NCBI GenBank assembly: GCA_014529385.2
Contig: CM043966.1
Span: 97,090,087-97,154,086 of the forward strand
Source: Adiantum capillus-veneris
Lineage: Eukaryota; Streptophyta; Polypodiopsida; Polypodiales; Pteridaceae
Length of the DNA: 64,000 nt
Direction: 5' to 3'
Shown here in pieces: positions 26,169-39,080 of this stretch; the first letter of the stretch is position 1; each line of letters starts with the position of its first letter. The position numbers and the translations under genes are program-made. Under the pieces are notes generated by a model. That model made no database searches. It was given only the letters and a program-made list of their open reading frames with translations, and was not told the DNA's origin.

Positions 26169-26708
26169 TTGGAGTGCTATCTATTGATGATATTCGTTTT
26201 TGGATGGCACGACAAGCTTTCTATTGTAACCTCATTAAAATATAATGAGGATTGTTTAAATATGATTAGAGTATGCTTGCATCCTAATGAAATGGTGGCA
26301 TTATGAAAGAATTAAGAAAAGACTGTTGTGGCATTATGAAAGAATTAAGAAAATACTGTTGTGTTGTTGTGTGAAGTGAGAACAATTAAGAGACATTTTT
26401 TTGTTATTTTTGTTCAAACCAAAGGAGAAAGAGAGAGTGAACGTATTTTTCTTTTTTGTTCTAACATAATGACTCACAAGGAAAGACAGAGAGGCAAACC
26501 TCTGCAATGCACACTATGGCATCAAATATATCCACCACCTAACCCAACACATATTTGACAGATGAACGGTTCAGTAAACTGACTCACATCTTTATGGTCA
26601 ATTACTTCAAAAAATTTGTTCTAGAAAATTTCCAATGGAACTTCATAAGACTAATGTATTCCTTTTCAAAGAATATAGTAATGTTTGAGCATCCTCTTTT
26701 GCTTTGTA

Positions 26709-26756
<48 letters not shown>

Positions 26757-27239
26757 TGAGAGAGAGAGAGAGAGAGAGATGAATTCATACATTAGATTTT
26801 GGATAACACAAAATCCCTTTTTTTGTGCAACTAATTCAAGGGCAAGGTTTGTGGAATTGCATTTGGCATACTCCATGCTATATGCATCTCTACATTGTTA
26901 TAGTTTATACACCAAGTTCATGGTGATTATACATTGTGTCCACATACCCTAAAAGCATTGGTTCATTCTAAGAGCTGCAGATTCAACAATGAAATAAAAA
27001 CAAGTTAGACCCATGGCTGGCTCTTCATTGGGTGATCTTTTGAGAGCTTCTAAAGATTTCACTATTGATAGTTAGATGGAGTATTGTATTAGAGCTTTGG
27101 AGGATGATCTAATTTCATAAAGAAACATTAAAGATAATATAATTGACACTTCATTGTGTATGTATAAAGAACATTTTCACCTTCAGTAAGGGAGAGAGAG
27201 AAGAGGGCTACCAAAATTGGACCTTGCCTCTTCTTGACC
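26169..27239. other. Intergenic stretch
   Basis: Contains a 38 bp tandem duplication (TGGCATTATGAAAGAATTAAG, about 26287-26362) and (GT)n(GA)n at about 26709-26780. No gene is supported. Confidence 0.5.
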
Positions 27240-27265
27240 GCAGCAACGCGCGGGTCACATACTAG
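27226..27265 (+). mobile_element. Helitron-like 3' terminus
   Basis: A GC-rich imperfect hairpin (GACCGC ... GCGGGTC) is followed by ACATACTAG ending at 27265, then T. The last ten bases match the 3' end of the Helitron at 9557-10058. No matching 5' end was found upstream within the window's intergenic DNA. Confidence 0.5.
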
Positions 27266-27375
27266 TTAAATGTTAAATGTATTCAATGAAATGTTAAATT
27301 TAACATTTAACATTTAAAGCCTCCAAATCATGATTTGGTCATTAAATGTTAAATGTGTGCAATGAAATGCACATG

Positions 27376-30063
27376 TTCAACATTATTGATGGATATTTCC
27401 ATGATCAAAGCGTTTTAATTTTAAGTTAGGGATGAGATGGACACGAGACCTGGCCTGTGTCAATGTGCGAATGTCGATGTAAGGTCTCCGACCCCGAGCT
27501 AAAAGAACACCATTGTACCATGAAACAATCATAATGGAAAAAGTTACTATTTTTAGCAGTTTTTCAAAATCTGTCGATGCCATGATGGTTAGAATGTCAT
27601 AAAGCTTCCAAAAGTGAATTAAAATAATTTTTGTGGGAATTTTTCAAAAATAGTAAGTTTTTGGTCACCCGACCCGTCAGTTTTGACCGTCTCGAAAAAC
27701 TGCACCCCGTACCCCAAATTTGAAAAAAAATGCATTTTCGGATGCTACGAGGGAAGGTGCAACCCGTTTCTCGTCTCAAGGAGGCCCTTGCATCAGAATT
27801 TTGAGAGGAATTCAGCCGTAACCTCGGTAATTTTTGATTTAATTCATGCTTATTATAATTCCCTCTCTAATATCCTCTTAATACCGTATCTAGTATTCAT
27901 AATCATAGTCAAAATACTCATTAGATACTCTCTAATTCTCCATATCCATGATCTATTGCATACATTTTAATCTAATTAGTAATCATGCAAGCAATTAGTC
28001 ACTCTTAATCATAGTTTAATGCATGTTTAAGGAATCATCCACTAGTCACCGTTGTGATTAAAAATCAAGTCAGCTTTGAGGTGGGAATGGTCCATTGCAT
28101 TCTATTACTCCATAATGTGTAAATAATTAAATTAGAATCAATTGATTATGGATTAGGATTTAATTAGGGAAAATTAATCAATCATTAATCATTAGGAAGG
28201 GAGAAATCCTCTCATCTATGCATACAGTAAATCTGCAATTCTCTACTTGCATTAAGAAGTGATTAAGCACGTCTATTTCATCTCTAGTAGAACTGATTAA
28301 GTAAAAATCTGAATTTCATAATTATCTAGGTCAAGTAATTAACCTTAGGGCCTATTCCCATAGAACAAGTATGGTGCTATCGGGATTCTCTATGTCTTGA
28401 AGTAAGTCTAACCTCTTGTACAAGGGGATTTGCTTATTGAAACTAATCCGTCATCATGGTTGTATCTTACTCTCGAATGTTAGCTCTCTTTTTCCAAGTT
28501 GTCAACTAAGTAGTGAGTATAAAATGGCCCCGGTAAAGAGAACTCGTTTCGGTGGTTCCCACGACCGCGAGGCGAGGACAAGCAACACTTATGGAAAGGG
28601 AAAAGCTCCTATGGTCGACTAAGTACCGGCCATCTCACGGAGCAATGACGAGAAAATTGTGGAGGTAGGTCAAGTTTTAATTCAAGTTTGTTAAAGCAAC
28701 ATTGCATTCAATAAGGTAGGATGAAAAACACATTTCGCAACATGTTGGAAATCAACGGAAACCACGGCATTTAAATTAATTGTATTTTATATTCAAGTAG
28801 GAAAGAATGCTTTCGGAATATACTGTCTAAAGTAGGAAAGATTGGTTGCCAGGGAAAATTTAGCTCAGCTAGTTCATTTTCAATTCCAATGTTGATCTAG
28901 TCCGAACCCCCTCTTGATCACAGGGGGCAGCTCGCGAAGTTATTCGCAAGAGCTAGAGGTCCTGGTTAAGGGCTCTTGAATCCACGACTGTTGGTTAAGC
29001 GGTGGAAGTCCACGACTGCTGGTTAAGCACTGGACAACCTAGTTGTATGGGCAACTAGGCGACAACGGGTGGAGTAAACACTCGCTGGGGGATTTCGTGC
29101 CTCCAGAACATTGGAACTTTAAATAAATGAGTTTTTGAGTGAATTTTTACTAGAATTACTATCTTGGTGCCGCTTTGCAATACTGGTTGAAGGGCTGTAT
29201 TAAAGAACTTGTGAATCGGCAAAATAAACAAAGAACTTATATGTTGAACAACCATTGTGGTAGTAATTAGGTAACAAAGGAAGTGTGAGTATGGGGTGGA
29301 AAGTGGGGGCTTGGATCGGATTGCCATTGCCTATGAGAAGGGTGGTCCCGATTGGTCGGGAACTCTCCGTCCCCATAGTGTTATAAATCGACGCTAGTAT
29401 TACTCATTGTCCCAAGAGTGGCGAAGCCTCAAGTGTACGTGCCTCTGAAACATGAGAAAAAAGGCACTTGGGACTTCTCTCCTCTTGGAAGATGGGTCTT
29501 AGGATCGCTAGATAAGTTAATCACGCTTCTCCTGCGGGGTGGAACTAAATCTCGATGCTAGTAGGCTCGAACTCGACTCACTTTGTGATGAGAGATCGTC
29601 CGCTAGATGAACCATAAACCACTTTGTTTGCTTCCGTTGTAGATCTAGTGGCCACCAGGTTTACCATTAGATCCGTCGTTTGAGACGACGGGGTGGGGAT
29701 CTCACAGTCGAACTATGTGACGATGGTGTCAGATCTGTCAACCGCTTGTATAACCATTAATGCACTTAGGTTATGAATGAATATCTGATGAATGAATGCG
29801 CACGTGACAAGGCCTATGTAGAAATGAAGGAACCTCAGCTGCAAAGTGGCTTGAAAGCTAACTTTAGATGGAAGGAGACAATGAAAAGTTTGCATTGGAT
29901 GTACATCGTCTGCAAGTGCACAAAAATGAAGGAGCCTTATGTATAAAGAAGGTTCCCACATATCACAATTGACACCTATGAAAAACTTGCCATACAAATG
30001 GAGATAACAAGTACTTAAAAGTAAGATGCTTTGATCATGGAAATATCCATCAATAGTGTTGAA
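27376..30063. mobile_element. 2.7 kb element with 36 bp terminal inverted repeats
   Basis: The termini 27376-27412 and 30028-30063 are inverted copies (TTCAACA[T/C]TATTGATGGAT and the following TTTCCATGATCAAAGC) with one mismatch. The interior has no transposase. It holds a 27 bp tandem duplication (TCCACGACTG[T/C]TGGTTAAGC, about 28980-29036), a short ORF tail beginning MAPVKRTRFGG near 28533, and a phrase near 28370 (TGGTGCTATCGGGA) that resembles an LTR primer-site context. It could be a TIR transposon or a decayed LTR element caught between inverted repeats. No target duplication is evident. Confidence 0.4.
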
Positions 30064-31017
30064 AACTTTAAACTAGAGTAGAAATATTGAGCCGAACAAC
30101 TCAATCTACTAACATAATATGACGGAAAGGGGGAACCTTTTATAAGTGTCACAATCTTCGACCTGAAAGCTAAAGTCCAAAACAAAAACAAACCCTTTTG
30201 CACGCGATAAAGAAAGAGAGAGGGAGAGAGAGAGGCCGCCGAAAGCGACCGATTGTACTAGTTCTACTAAGATTTGGCTCACTACATTTAGCTTACGAGG
30301 CTTTTCAATTGCTGAAAGGACCTCTTTTTTGTTGTTGTTTGTGTTGTGTTTCAAATGCTTTCTATCAAACTCTTAAGTTTGTGGCCTCATTGAATATCAA
30401 TTTCACTTTGAAACCTAAAAATGGAGCAATACAAGGTTTGCCAAACCCTAGAACTCTACAAATTTTTCTGAATTGTTAAGACAAAGTACAAAAAGCAAAG
30501 CAAAATATTTTAGTGTATCTATATAAGCATTCTAAGCCCACCAAGAAGCAAGTTAAGTATTTTCTAGAGGAGTAACCAAAATTTAAGAAGATTTTTAGCA
30601 TGTACATGAATAAAAGAGATTTTGCGTCCATTTCCACAAAGAATTTTTGATAAATCCATTCTAAATTTCTATGGAGGAATTTTCAAGAGGACCTGTGGAG
30701 GTATTTTTAACAAGACCTCATACCTCATCTCACCATATGTTTTGTTCTTATATCATGCAACTTCCAATTCTCACTTCTCGTGTGACTTCCTCTACAGCGA
30801 AGAAAACCACCCTTTCATCTCTCAACACTACGACTTAAATACACTTATCGCTCTCTCTTATCCAACACTTTACTCATTTCAATACTTTTTTTTTCCACAA
30901 TACTTTTTTTTTTTTTTTTTTTTTCTTTCACCCTTTCCTATCTCTCACACATTTCTCACTTTCTCAACTTCATACATTGTAGACATCTTCGAAAATTCTA
31001 TAGACAAGGCCACCTAA
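30064..31017. other. Intergenic stretch, no gene seen
   Basis: Short GA tract near 30208-30232 and a T-rich run near 30900-30925. No supported gene or RNA. Confidence 0.45.
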
Positions 31018-31075
31018 TCTATACTAAGGATAATGGGGGAGGGAATTTCGGTTCCCTCCCACTGCCACGTGTCGT
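31018..31075 (+). mobile_element. Helitron-like 5' terminus
   Basis: TCTATACTAAGGATAATGGG after an A, then GGGAGGG and CCACGTGTCG. It matches the first 60 bp of the Helitron at 9557. The 3' end was not found downstream, so the element's extent is unknown. Confidence 0.5.
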
Positions 31076-31197
31076 CTTCTGAGGATTCAGGCGGGCTCAC
31101 GGTGAGGATTCAAAAAAAACAATAAAAAATCGTCGCTTGCAACCTCTTAAGTAGGCGCGCGTGGCGAAGTTGATGAAAGCGGGGCACCCTCTGGAAG

Positions 31198-31216
31198 GTG
31201 ATCAAAGAGGGCGGGC

Positions 31217-31269
<53 letters not shown>

Positions 31270-31593
31270 CTGTGGCCACCATCTCTGCTAAGGCTCAGAG
31301 AGCTCCATCACCCCTTCCTCATCGCCACCTTCCTCATCTCAGGAGAGAGAGAGAGAGAGGTCTCTGCGGGCTCATCATCATCATCAAAGCTGCTAGTCCT
31401 CATCGCGCTCCTACCGCTCAGAGAGCTCCATCATCGGCTATTGTAACTCACCGCTATTGCGCAGGTTTCCTCTCTCTCTCTTTCTCTCTCTCTCGAACGT
31501 GTGTGTGTATGAGAGAGAGAGAGAGAGAGAAAGAGACTACAGACGACGTAGACTGCGCGCTAGGAGAGAGAAATAAAATGAAATGTTATTAAA

Positions 31594-31684
<91 letters not shown>

Positions 31685-31765
31685 AAATGTTATATTGAAT
31701 GTCTGAGAGAGAGAGAGAGAGATGAAATGAAATGTTATATTGAACGTCTGGGTACAAAAAAAGGG
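31198..31765. repeat. Microsatellites with conserved flanks
   Basis: (GA)n at about 31217-31267, (GT)n at about 31598-31630 and (GA)n at about 31631-31680, with shorter GA tracts between. Three GA tracts are followed by ATGAAATGTTAT[A]TTGAACGTCT-like sequence, the same flank type seen at 688, 766 and 1082. The phrase CTCAGAGAGCTCCATCA is duplicated at about 31296 and 31419. Confidence 0.85.
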
Positions 31766-32550
31766 AAAAATTACAAAAATACCCCCCTGGCTGTGAGATT
31801 AAATATTGGTAAGTTTTGATAAGAAGCGTCATGCAGCTTATGCAGGCTATGGACATTTTCGCCTTTTTGTAAGGCAATTTGTGACAAATTACTTACTATA
31901 TATATAACCGGTGAATTTCGGAGGGTTAATTTGTTGGCCAGAAAGTTGAACCAAATTTTATGTTGTCCATTATGTTAAGTCAAAACAAGGAAAGGGATTC
32001 TGATCTAGGGAGCGAGAATCAAACTTGGAAACAAGGAATTTTTGTAGGTAGTAAATACACTCATCTTAAGGGAACGCACTGATGGATGTGCTCAGTCATA
32101 ATCGGAAAAAAAGCGTCAGTGACATTCAACCAAGGGCGAACTAGAGAACTCCCACCAATTGACCCTGGAAGGTTGAGTTCGAAGTTAATGTGATAACTTT
32201 GATTGGAAATTTGAACCGGTACTCCCACCGAACCGTTTGGTAAATGCATCCTTTCCAGATAGTACTATGATACTAGAAAACGATATTCCAAACATGTCAA
32301 ACCAAGAATACATTTCAAAAATTTGAAAGCAACATGCAAACTATTGCATACCCTTGCAAGTGTGCATTTATCTGGTCATTCCCACACTTTTCCATTTTAG
32401 AATGTTTAAGGAATCCCAATCTCTGAGAGATCATATCCGAGCGAGCACTAAACCAAGCAAACCAATTCAAAAGATTAAGAGTATAGCCGCCTCTAGTGGT
32501 GTTGCCTATCGCAACACACACACACACAAACTCTCGCACACTCGCACATG

Positions 32551-32603
<53 letters not shown>

Positions 32604-33206
32604 TGAGAATGGTGATGGGAATAGGAATAATGCATGGACACATGTCAGGTGCATGGCACACAAATACCCACTCTTAAACACATTCATGTTAGCATGCTAA
32701 ACTTTTCATACACATCCCATAGCATGTTATTAAGATAGGTAGAGTACATGAGGCACACACATACTACTGGTTCTTGTGACCATGCTTTCAAGCATAACTC
32801 TAAAAATGCACCCACTCATGTAATTCCAACAAAATGTAATCACGTCCAAGTAAGCTAAAACAAAGTAGTAGTAATGGTAAATTGCCTTAATATTGAGCAC
32901 TAAGCTCTTTCACTTCTCTTGAGTGGAGCTCGTTATACACCATCTCCCTCAACGGCTATAGAGAACTTCTCTTTCAGCATTGTGCTAAACACTCTAGTGA
33001 TTTAATTGTTAATGATGGCTTGCCAATAGGACAATATGACCTTTCCATGCCAATCCTTAGATTGATCAACCTACTCAGGACCTCATGCTTCCAATAAACT
33101 TTTGTTGAAGGCTAATTCTAGACCCTTGGTGTAGCTCATGTTGCCAAATATTAAGAGACTCGCAATCCCATGGTCAACATATTGAGAGAACGTATTGAGA
33201 GAGAGA

Positions 33207-33253
<47 letters not shown>

Positions 33254-33315
33254 AGGTTTGATACTCCAATACGGAATCTCATTCTATCCATCACAAGAAA
33301 AATGAAGATCCTCAT
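31766..33315. other. Intergenic stretch, no gene seen
   Basis: Contains (GA)n tracts at about 32553-32599 and 33198-33257. Open frames here are short, lie on opposing strands and match nothing recognised. The last five bases (CTCAT, 33311-33315) abut the element B LTR and are the candidate left target duplication. Confidence 0.45.
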
Positions 33316-34340
33316 TGTTGGGGTCGAAATCTAGGGACGTCACGGAGCCTCTATGGCCTGAAAATTTCTCAAAGAATGGCTTGTATTATCATCATTCCAA
33401 ACCCGAATAGTTTTGTAAAAGGATGATGTGGCAAGCTGTGGGACGCATGTCTAACCTCACCATCCTATCTTATTGTAGTATTAGCGAAAACCACGATTAA
33501 ATTGTCAATCCATGGGACGAAGCTGGTTCGACTAGTGCATAGAGGCTACAAGAGGTTGTCAATCTTTCGGAAAACAACTAACAACTTACATCTAACTCAA
33601 GCTACACTCAAGTGACTGAAATCACCAAAAGCCAATCGCTCATCGACAAACAAATCACATCCGTTACAGCATCAAATGACATGCAAACATAACGAAACTT
33701 CTAGGACATGTTTATAAGACCTAAGCACACACGTTTATGGTCTCAAATCCCAGTTTAGGTCAAGTTCCAAAATCACGATTATTAACAGTAGTGGATTTTT
33801 GACCTAGCCGTTTTCGACCCTGAATGCATCTAAATACTTAGCAATGATGCACCAATACCCCGCTTATGCTTAGTTTTTTATTTGAAAGTGTAAATTCCTA
33901 GTTATGATGAAATTAAGCCGCAGGTCGGCGATGCCAAAAGCAACAAAATACTGGCGTAGAGCTCTTACCTGTGGTTGCAATGCAACAAACGCGACTACAA
34001 TGTGACAACCGGGGAGGGAGTAGGAAGCGCAAGAAGGAGAGGAGTGAGCGCCGTTAGCTCACAATGTGTATTTCATTATCCAAAAACTTGAAAATAACTT
34101 ACAAGAATTGGCTTTTATACCTTACCCAAGGTTTTTGGTGGTCAAAACTAATAATCTAGGAGTTCTACCAAAGATGGGTAATGACAGGTTGATATAATCT
34201 GGAAGCTTGTAGCCCTGGCTGATTAATTACAGAGTTTATATGAGAAAATAGGAGTTATAGTAGTCTTGATTTATCAAAATAATAAGTGTTCTACAATGAG
34301 AACTCCAAAAAATGGTATCTGTGTTAGCTTGCTGCTAACA
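33316..34340 (-). repeat. Element B 3' LTR
   Basis: Begins on the minus strand with TGTTAGCAGCAAGC directly after a purine tract, and ends ...CCCCAACA, so it has TG...CA ends over 1025 bp. A TATA-type site (GTATAAAAGC, minus strand) lies at about 34111-34120. Only one LTR is in the window, so the left boundary rests on the CA end and not on comparison with a second copy. Confidence 0.6.
34111..34120 (-). promoter_or_regulatory. TATA box of element B LTR
   Basis: Minus strand GTATAAAAGC, about 225 bp into the LTR, the position and form expected of the core promoter. Confidence 0.45.
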
Positions 34341-34355
34341 TTCTCCCCCTCCTCG
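34341..34355 (-). promoter_or_regulatory. Element B polypurine tract
   Basis: Minus strand CGAGGAGGGGGAGAA immediately before the TG of the LTR, the site where plus-strand DNA synthesis would start. Confidence 0.7.
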
Positions 34356-34478
34356 CCTGTGTCATCCCTTGATACAGCTTTATGGGCTGAAGTAGTCTTT
34401 GAGTTGGCAGCTGGCGAGGCGGTCTTTAAGCGCACTTAGTGCCTTTTGGTATCTGATCTTCCTTTCTTTATGTGGCAC

Positions 34479-37400
34479 TTACAAAAACTGCATAGTTATT
34501 GTGTTCTTCAGCTCCACTGCTAAGTAGTCTAAAAATCTTGATGTGAGGTTGTTGATCACTAGCGCAAATATCTTCATTCGCCAAGTAAAGAATCCCGTGT
34601 AGAACGCTTCCTTGAATGCCAGCATATTGTGTGAAGGGAGAAACATGTATCTCGCATAGAAGCCATATAGGACTTCTTTGAAAGGTTGGCCACTGAGATC
34701 ATAGCACAAACCTTTATTACCCTCGAGGAATGACATCCAAGGGGCATCTGCTTACTCTGGCTCATTAAACACCTCGATGCATGTGAGCAGCATTTCGTAG
34801 ATCTTATATAGCATAGCACATGACAAATCATGTAGACTTTTAAAGAATGACATGGAGCCCTTTAGGGTTTTCACCATGTATTCTTCAGTCCGCTGGTCCC
34901 TTTTTTAATGTAGGCAATAAGGGGTAGTTTAGCCAAGTTGGCCGCTTCTTGAGTAGTGCCTCATGTCCTATCTAGGTTCTTACTCTTGGTACAGGACAAA
35001 AAGTCGGGTCTTTTTGCAGGGCCGCAGGTGCTCTTGTGAACAAAATCACGTATCTTGGTTTTTTGTTCAGCCAGCTCAACCTCCACTTTGAGTGGTCTGT
35101 ATCTACGCCGTCGACTTGCATGTCTGCGTAAAGCCTTTCTACCTGTAGTAACTCCAGTTTCATCATAGGGTATGGCAGGGACTGTTGGTGCCATTGCGCA
35201 TTGATTTGATTGGGAGTGAGTTGTGTAACGTTGACGGAGTGAAGAACTCTCAACTTCCAATCCATCGTTGCCTTCCCCACTGCTCATCTACCTCTTGTAT
35301 AATCTTTTCTTTCAGTGCATCTTCTTCAGCCTTTGAGAGTTGGACCATGGGCACTCCGTCTTCTTCTGTAATGGTTACCTAAAAATCTTCCTCACCACTC
35401 AGCTCTACTGTGGGTTGTGTCTCCAGTTCAGCAAATGACACTGAGGGTATTTCTATTTGAGGTTGCTCCGAAGTGCCTGCCTCTTCTTGCGTTTTCGACT
35501 TTCCATCTCTCAACAGTTGGTTAACTCTTTTAAGCTCGGCTATCTCCTTCAGCAGTTCATCTTCTCTTTGGACCCGCATCAAGGCCAGGTCTCTGTGCTA
35601 AGATTGCTCTAACTTTAGTTCCAGCTCGAGGTCCTTGTTCGTTTTCTCCAATGATTTCTAGACCTCATATGTTCCTTTGATCAAGGCTACAGCTGGATTC
35701 TCTCGTATTTGCTGCAAGAAAATTTCCTGATCATTTATTCTTTATTCTGAGTAATGTAGAGAAGCGTTCATGACATCCAACTACACTTGAATCTTCTGAG
35801 CTAACAGGGTTGTCATTAGAAGTTCGTTTGTACTTTTGTTAGCTGTTCATCTTTTGCTTTGCAAGCATCTGATAACTTTGTAAGTAGGTCACCTAACTCC
35901 TTCATCTCCTTCTGCTGTCTATCTCTTGCTAGCTGATGTTGTTCATCTTCAGCTTTCATTTCCTGCACTTGCTTTTGTAGATCGGTGATGACATTTAATC
36001 TGTCTTCTAACTCTCCTTGGACAGTGTCAATCACCATCTCTAGTTCTTTAGCCTTTGAGCTACGGCTAAGTACTGCTAATCGGAGTCTCTCCGTCATATC
36101 CTACATTTGCCTTGCATATTCATTGACTTGCAGGATTACCTCATCATTTGATTGCCAGTCGTCATTTCTTGCTAGCTACCTAGATGTCTCTGCTGCCTCT
36201 TGTGTGTCTCTCAGCTGCGTCGTGGTGGTGGCTGCTTGTTCTCACCCTTGAGGTTGTGGCTGTTCTTTTTCTGTGGAGGTAGAGGGCCTTCAGTTGCTAT
36301 GCTGTGGTAGAGGGAGATTCCTCTATCTTTTGATCCTTTGGTTTCTCAAACTATGTGGTGTCTTCTTCTGTTTTGTCGTCCTGAGGCTTTGTGGATGCCT
36401 CGGCCGTTTCATGCTGTGTTGAGGTAGAAGGTGTTGGCTCGAACTTTGTTGTGTCCTCTTGTGCCATACTTGTTTCCTTTTCTGGCTCGGGTTCTTTCTC
36501 TTTTTGTTGCTCTTGTGTAGATTCTTCTGCTTGTTTTGATTCAGATTCTGTCTTTTTGGTGGACTCAACTTCTGTGACTTTCGTTGCTGGTGATGGTGGT
36601 GGGCTTGGAATAGGGTTATCCTGCGGTTCCGTAGGCAGTGAAGTGGATCAGGGAGGCTCGTGACTTTGGTCGTGTTGTGCCTGTTCCCTTGCTATTTCCT
36701 CAGCTTGTCTTTGGTCCTCCACCTCATTTAATTTCCTTGCCTCTTCTTGGGATTCTTTCAGCTTTAGGGATTCTGCTTCTTGATACTTTTTTCCAAGGAT
36801 TCTGTTGAATCTTCAGCCTCTTTCCTGGTGTGATGCTTTGTCCTTGGTTCCTTAAGGCCATTAGGCATCCATTTTTTCAGGTCCTTTTCTTGTGCTTGTT
36901 GGCTGCGTTGGTATGCATGTTTCTCTCTTTCAAACTGGGCTTGCTTTTGCACGGGTTGTTCTTGGTGTGTGGCCACGGCTTTTCTCTTCATTTTTTCTAT
37001 GCGCGCTCTTCTATCTTCATTATCTGAGCTTTCACTGCCGTGCCTTTCTGGCGAGCTTTCGGCCGACTCTTCATCAGAGTTGTAGAATCTCTTGGCCGAT
37101 CTTGTAGCTTGAGGAGATGGTTGAGCCGACCATATCCAACAAGTGTTTTGGTCTGGGGCAGGTGGTAGGTTGTCGGCCATGCCGATGGCATGGTATGTAA
37201 TCCTTGTCAATACCTCTGGTGCACCCAAGTAAGTGATCTTTCCTTCTTTCTTTGTGCCTTTCAGAGTGGTCAAGACATATTGTGCGCGGTCCACCGGTTG
37301 CCTGGTTTTTGACTTGAGGACTTGCGTGAAAGTGGTGGAAACCGCATGATTTTGCATGGTATACCTTGGTGGCCTTTTAGCCAGGAAGTGGAAGTGTTGG

Positions 37401-37960
37401 TGGTATAACCTGGATGGCTCTTCCACCTGCTTGTGAATTAGGTCTGCAAAGATGGCTGCGGCAGTTTCTTTGGTGAAAGTACCTGCCGTTTTCCTGTCCC
37501 TTGCCCTCATCACCATTCCTTCTGTGGGCAGTCTGAGTGCTTCTTCCACTATTTCCTTGGTTATTACCACTTTGACTTTATTTCCCTGAGGGTCAGAAAT
37601 CTGGGCAGTTCCATCTTCCTTAATCGTGGATAAAAGCTCGTAAGCTTTTTGGAAATCCACACTGCACGGCTCTTGTTCATAGAAATCTCTGAGTCCTAGC
37701 CTGCGGTTGGATTCTTTGGTCTCAGGATTCGCGGTGACATCATACACTTCTTTGGGTAGGAGTTGCAACTCTACCTGATATCCCTCCTCACTCTTGAATC
37801 TGCCGATGAACATTGTGGTGTGATGCTCTTCTAGCTGTTCTTTTGAAAGATAGGTTGCCTTGGCGGCTTTGATTGAATCTGGATCCAGTTGGTATGCGGG
37901 CAACTCCTGTAACTTTTCTTTCTGGTTCAGCTTCTTCTTGGCCCTCTCTGCTGCTTGCAT
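34479..37960 (-). pseudogene. Element B third ORF (ORF3), decayed
   Basis: A long coding region after pol, broken by frameshifts and stops. The best-preserved part (36764-37960, 398 codons) carries the N-terminal domain, with A-Y-E-L-L-S-T-I, K-V-x-V-x-I-T, K-R-P-P-x-Y-T and E-V-L-T-R-I-T-Y-H-A-I-G motifs, all shared with element C ORF3. The middle (about 35379-36568) is acidic and then a coiled coil rich in Glu, Lys and Leu heptads. The C-terminal part (34479-35287) has the conserved TFCPVPRVR and F-x-E-A-F-Y-T-G-F-F-T motifs. The function is unknown. The position is that of env in other LTR elements, but no signal peptide or membrane helix is seen. Confidence 0.75.
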
Positions 37961-38150
37961 GGCTCTTGTTCAGTGAATAGAGTGTCAAAGTTAGCAGATT
38001 TGTTGGATTTTTCTCTAAAATGTCCTTGAGTCTGAAATGCTGACAATTTTGGTCCAATTTGCTTCAAATCAATTTTTGAACAAGCATAGATGCATAAAAA
38101 CATGCAAGGAACAAAATTGTAAAGTCCAAACAAATTTTTTTGCAACCAAA

Positions 38151-38172
38151 GTAAATAATCGTGATTATTTAC
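38151..38172. repeat. Element B 22 bp palindrome, copy 1
   Basis: Arm GTAAATAAT, core CGTG (CGCG in the perfect form), arm ATTATTTAC. Other copies are at 38444-38465 and split across 38723-38735 / 58027-58035. A degenerate copy lies inside the LTR near 33770-33790. Confidence 0.8.
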
Positions 38173-38730
38173 AGCTGAGTAATTTTTCAACATTTTACAA
38201 ACTTGGCATCATAGGCTTGAAGTATATACCAAATACATGCTCTGAGTGAAATATGGGCTCATTTGAATGCATAGGGTGAAAATGGTACCAGATTTTGGTT
38301 TTAGGTCTCTAAATCAGTAGATATAATGGAAATTTGAGATTTTGAGCTCTAAATTGGTTCAAACTTGGCTAGTGGGCTTAACACATCATGTAATTTGGAT
38401 ATATGATGGCAAAATATCAAAATTCCCCCATTTTGGTTAGAAAGTAAATAATCGCGATTATTAAATTTTTTTTACCAAAATCAACATTTTTTGGTATAAA
38501 TTGGTTCTAGGCATTGTATAAACATGTGATATGAGGTGGTTTGGATCAAGAAAGGCGGTCCATAACCCAAAAGTTGGCTTGCAAAGACTTCTTTGCGTTT
38601 TCTGGCAATTTTCCAAGTTATAGGTGCTCATTTTGGCTCACACTTGATTTTTGGCATGTAGTAGGTGTGTACACATGATATGTGAGGTGATGATATAATT
38701 TCCAAGCAAAAATAGTGCAAAAGTAAATAA

Positions 38731-38735
38731 TCGCG
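38731..38735. repeat. Target site duplication of element C, left
   Basis: TCGCG directly before the 5' LTR. The same five bases follow the 3' LTR at 58022-58026. A 5 bp duplication is the Ty3/gypsy integrase signature and confirms that both LTRs belong to one insertion event. Confidence 0.92.
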
Positions 38736-39023
38736 TGTTGAGCCAGCAGAGGATCACACCCACATTTTTGCTCACACTCATCATTTTGTAACCATTGATT
38801 GTAATAAATGTCTTTCCGACATTAATTTGGATTTGAGCCATTCATTAAGTAACGGGACTCAATTGAGTTTCCAGCTTGTAATCCCGAAGTAATTTCACTT
38901 GCTGATGTAATTAGTTAGAGATGTTCTCACCTCTAAGGCTGAGGTATATAAGCCAAAGTTTTTGTAACCTAAAGGAGGCAGATTAGTAATCAAAGTGAGT
39001 TTTTTGGAGCGCCGTGACTGTGT

Positions 39024-39080
<57 letters not shown>

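Larger units (their letters stand above)
37961..38735 (-). other. Element B noncoding spacer with 22 bp palindromes, left part
   Basis: No ORF. It contains palindrome copies at 38151-38172 (one mismatch) and 38444-38465 (right arm decayed), and the left 13 bases of a third at 38723-38735, cut by the element C insertion. Spacing is 293 and 279 bp. It continues at 58022. Confidence 0.75.

Noticed and set aside
33520-33545. CGACTAGTG as the 3' end of the Helitron starting at 31018
   Set aside because: No hairpin before CTAG, and it lies inside the element B LTR.
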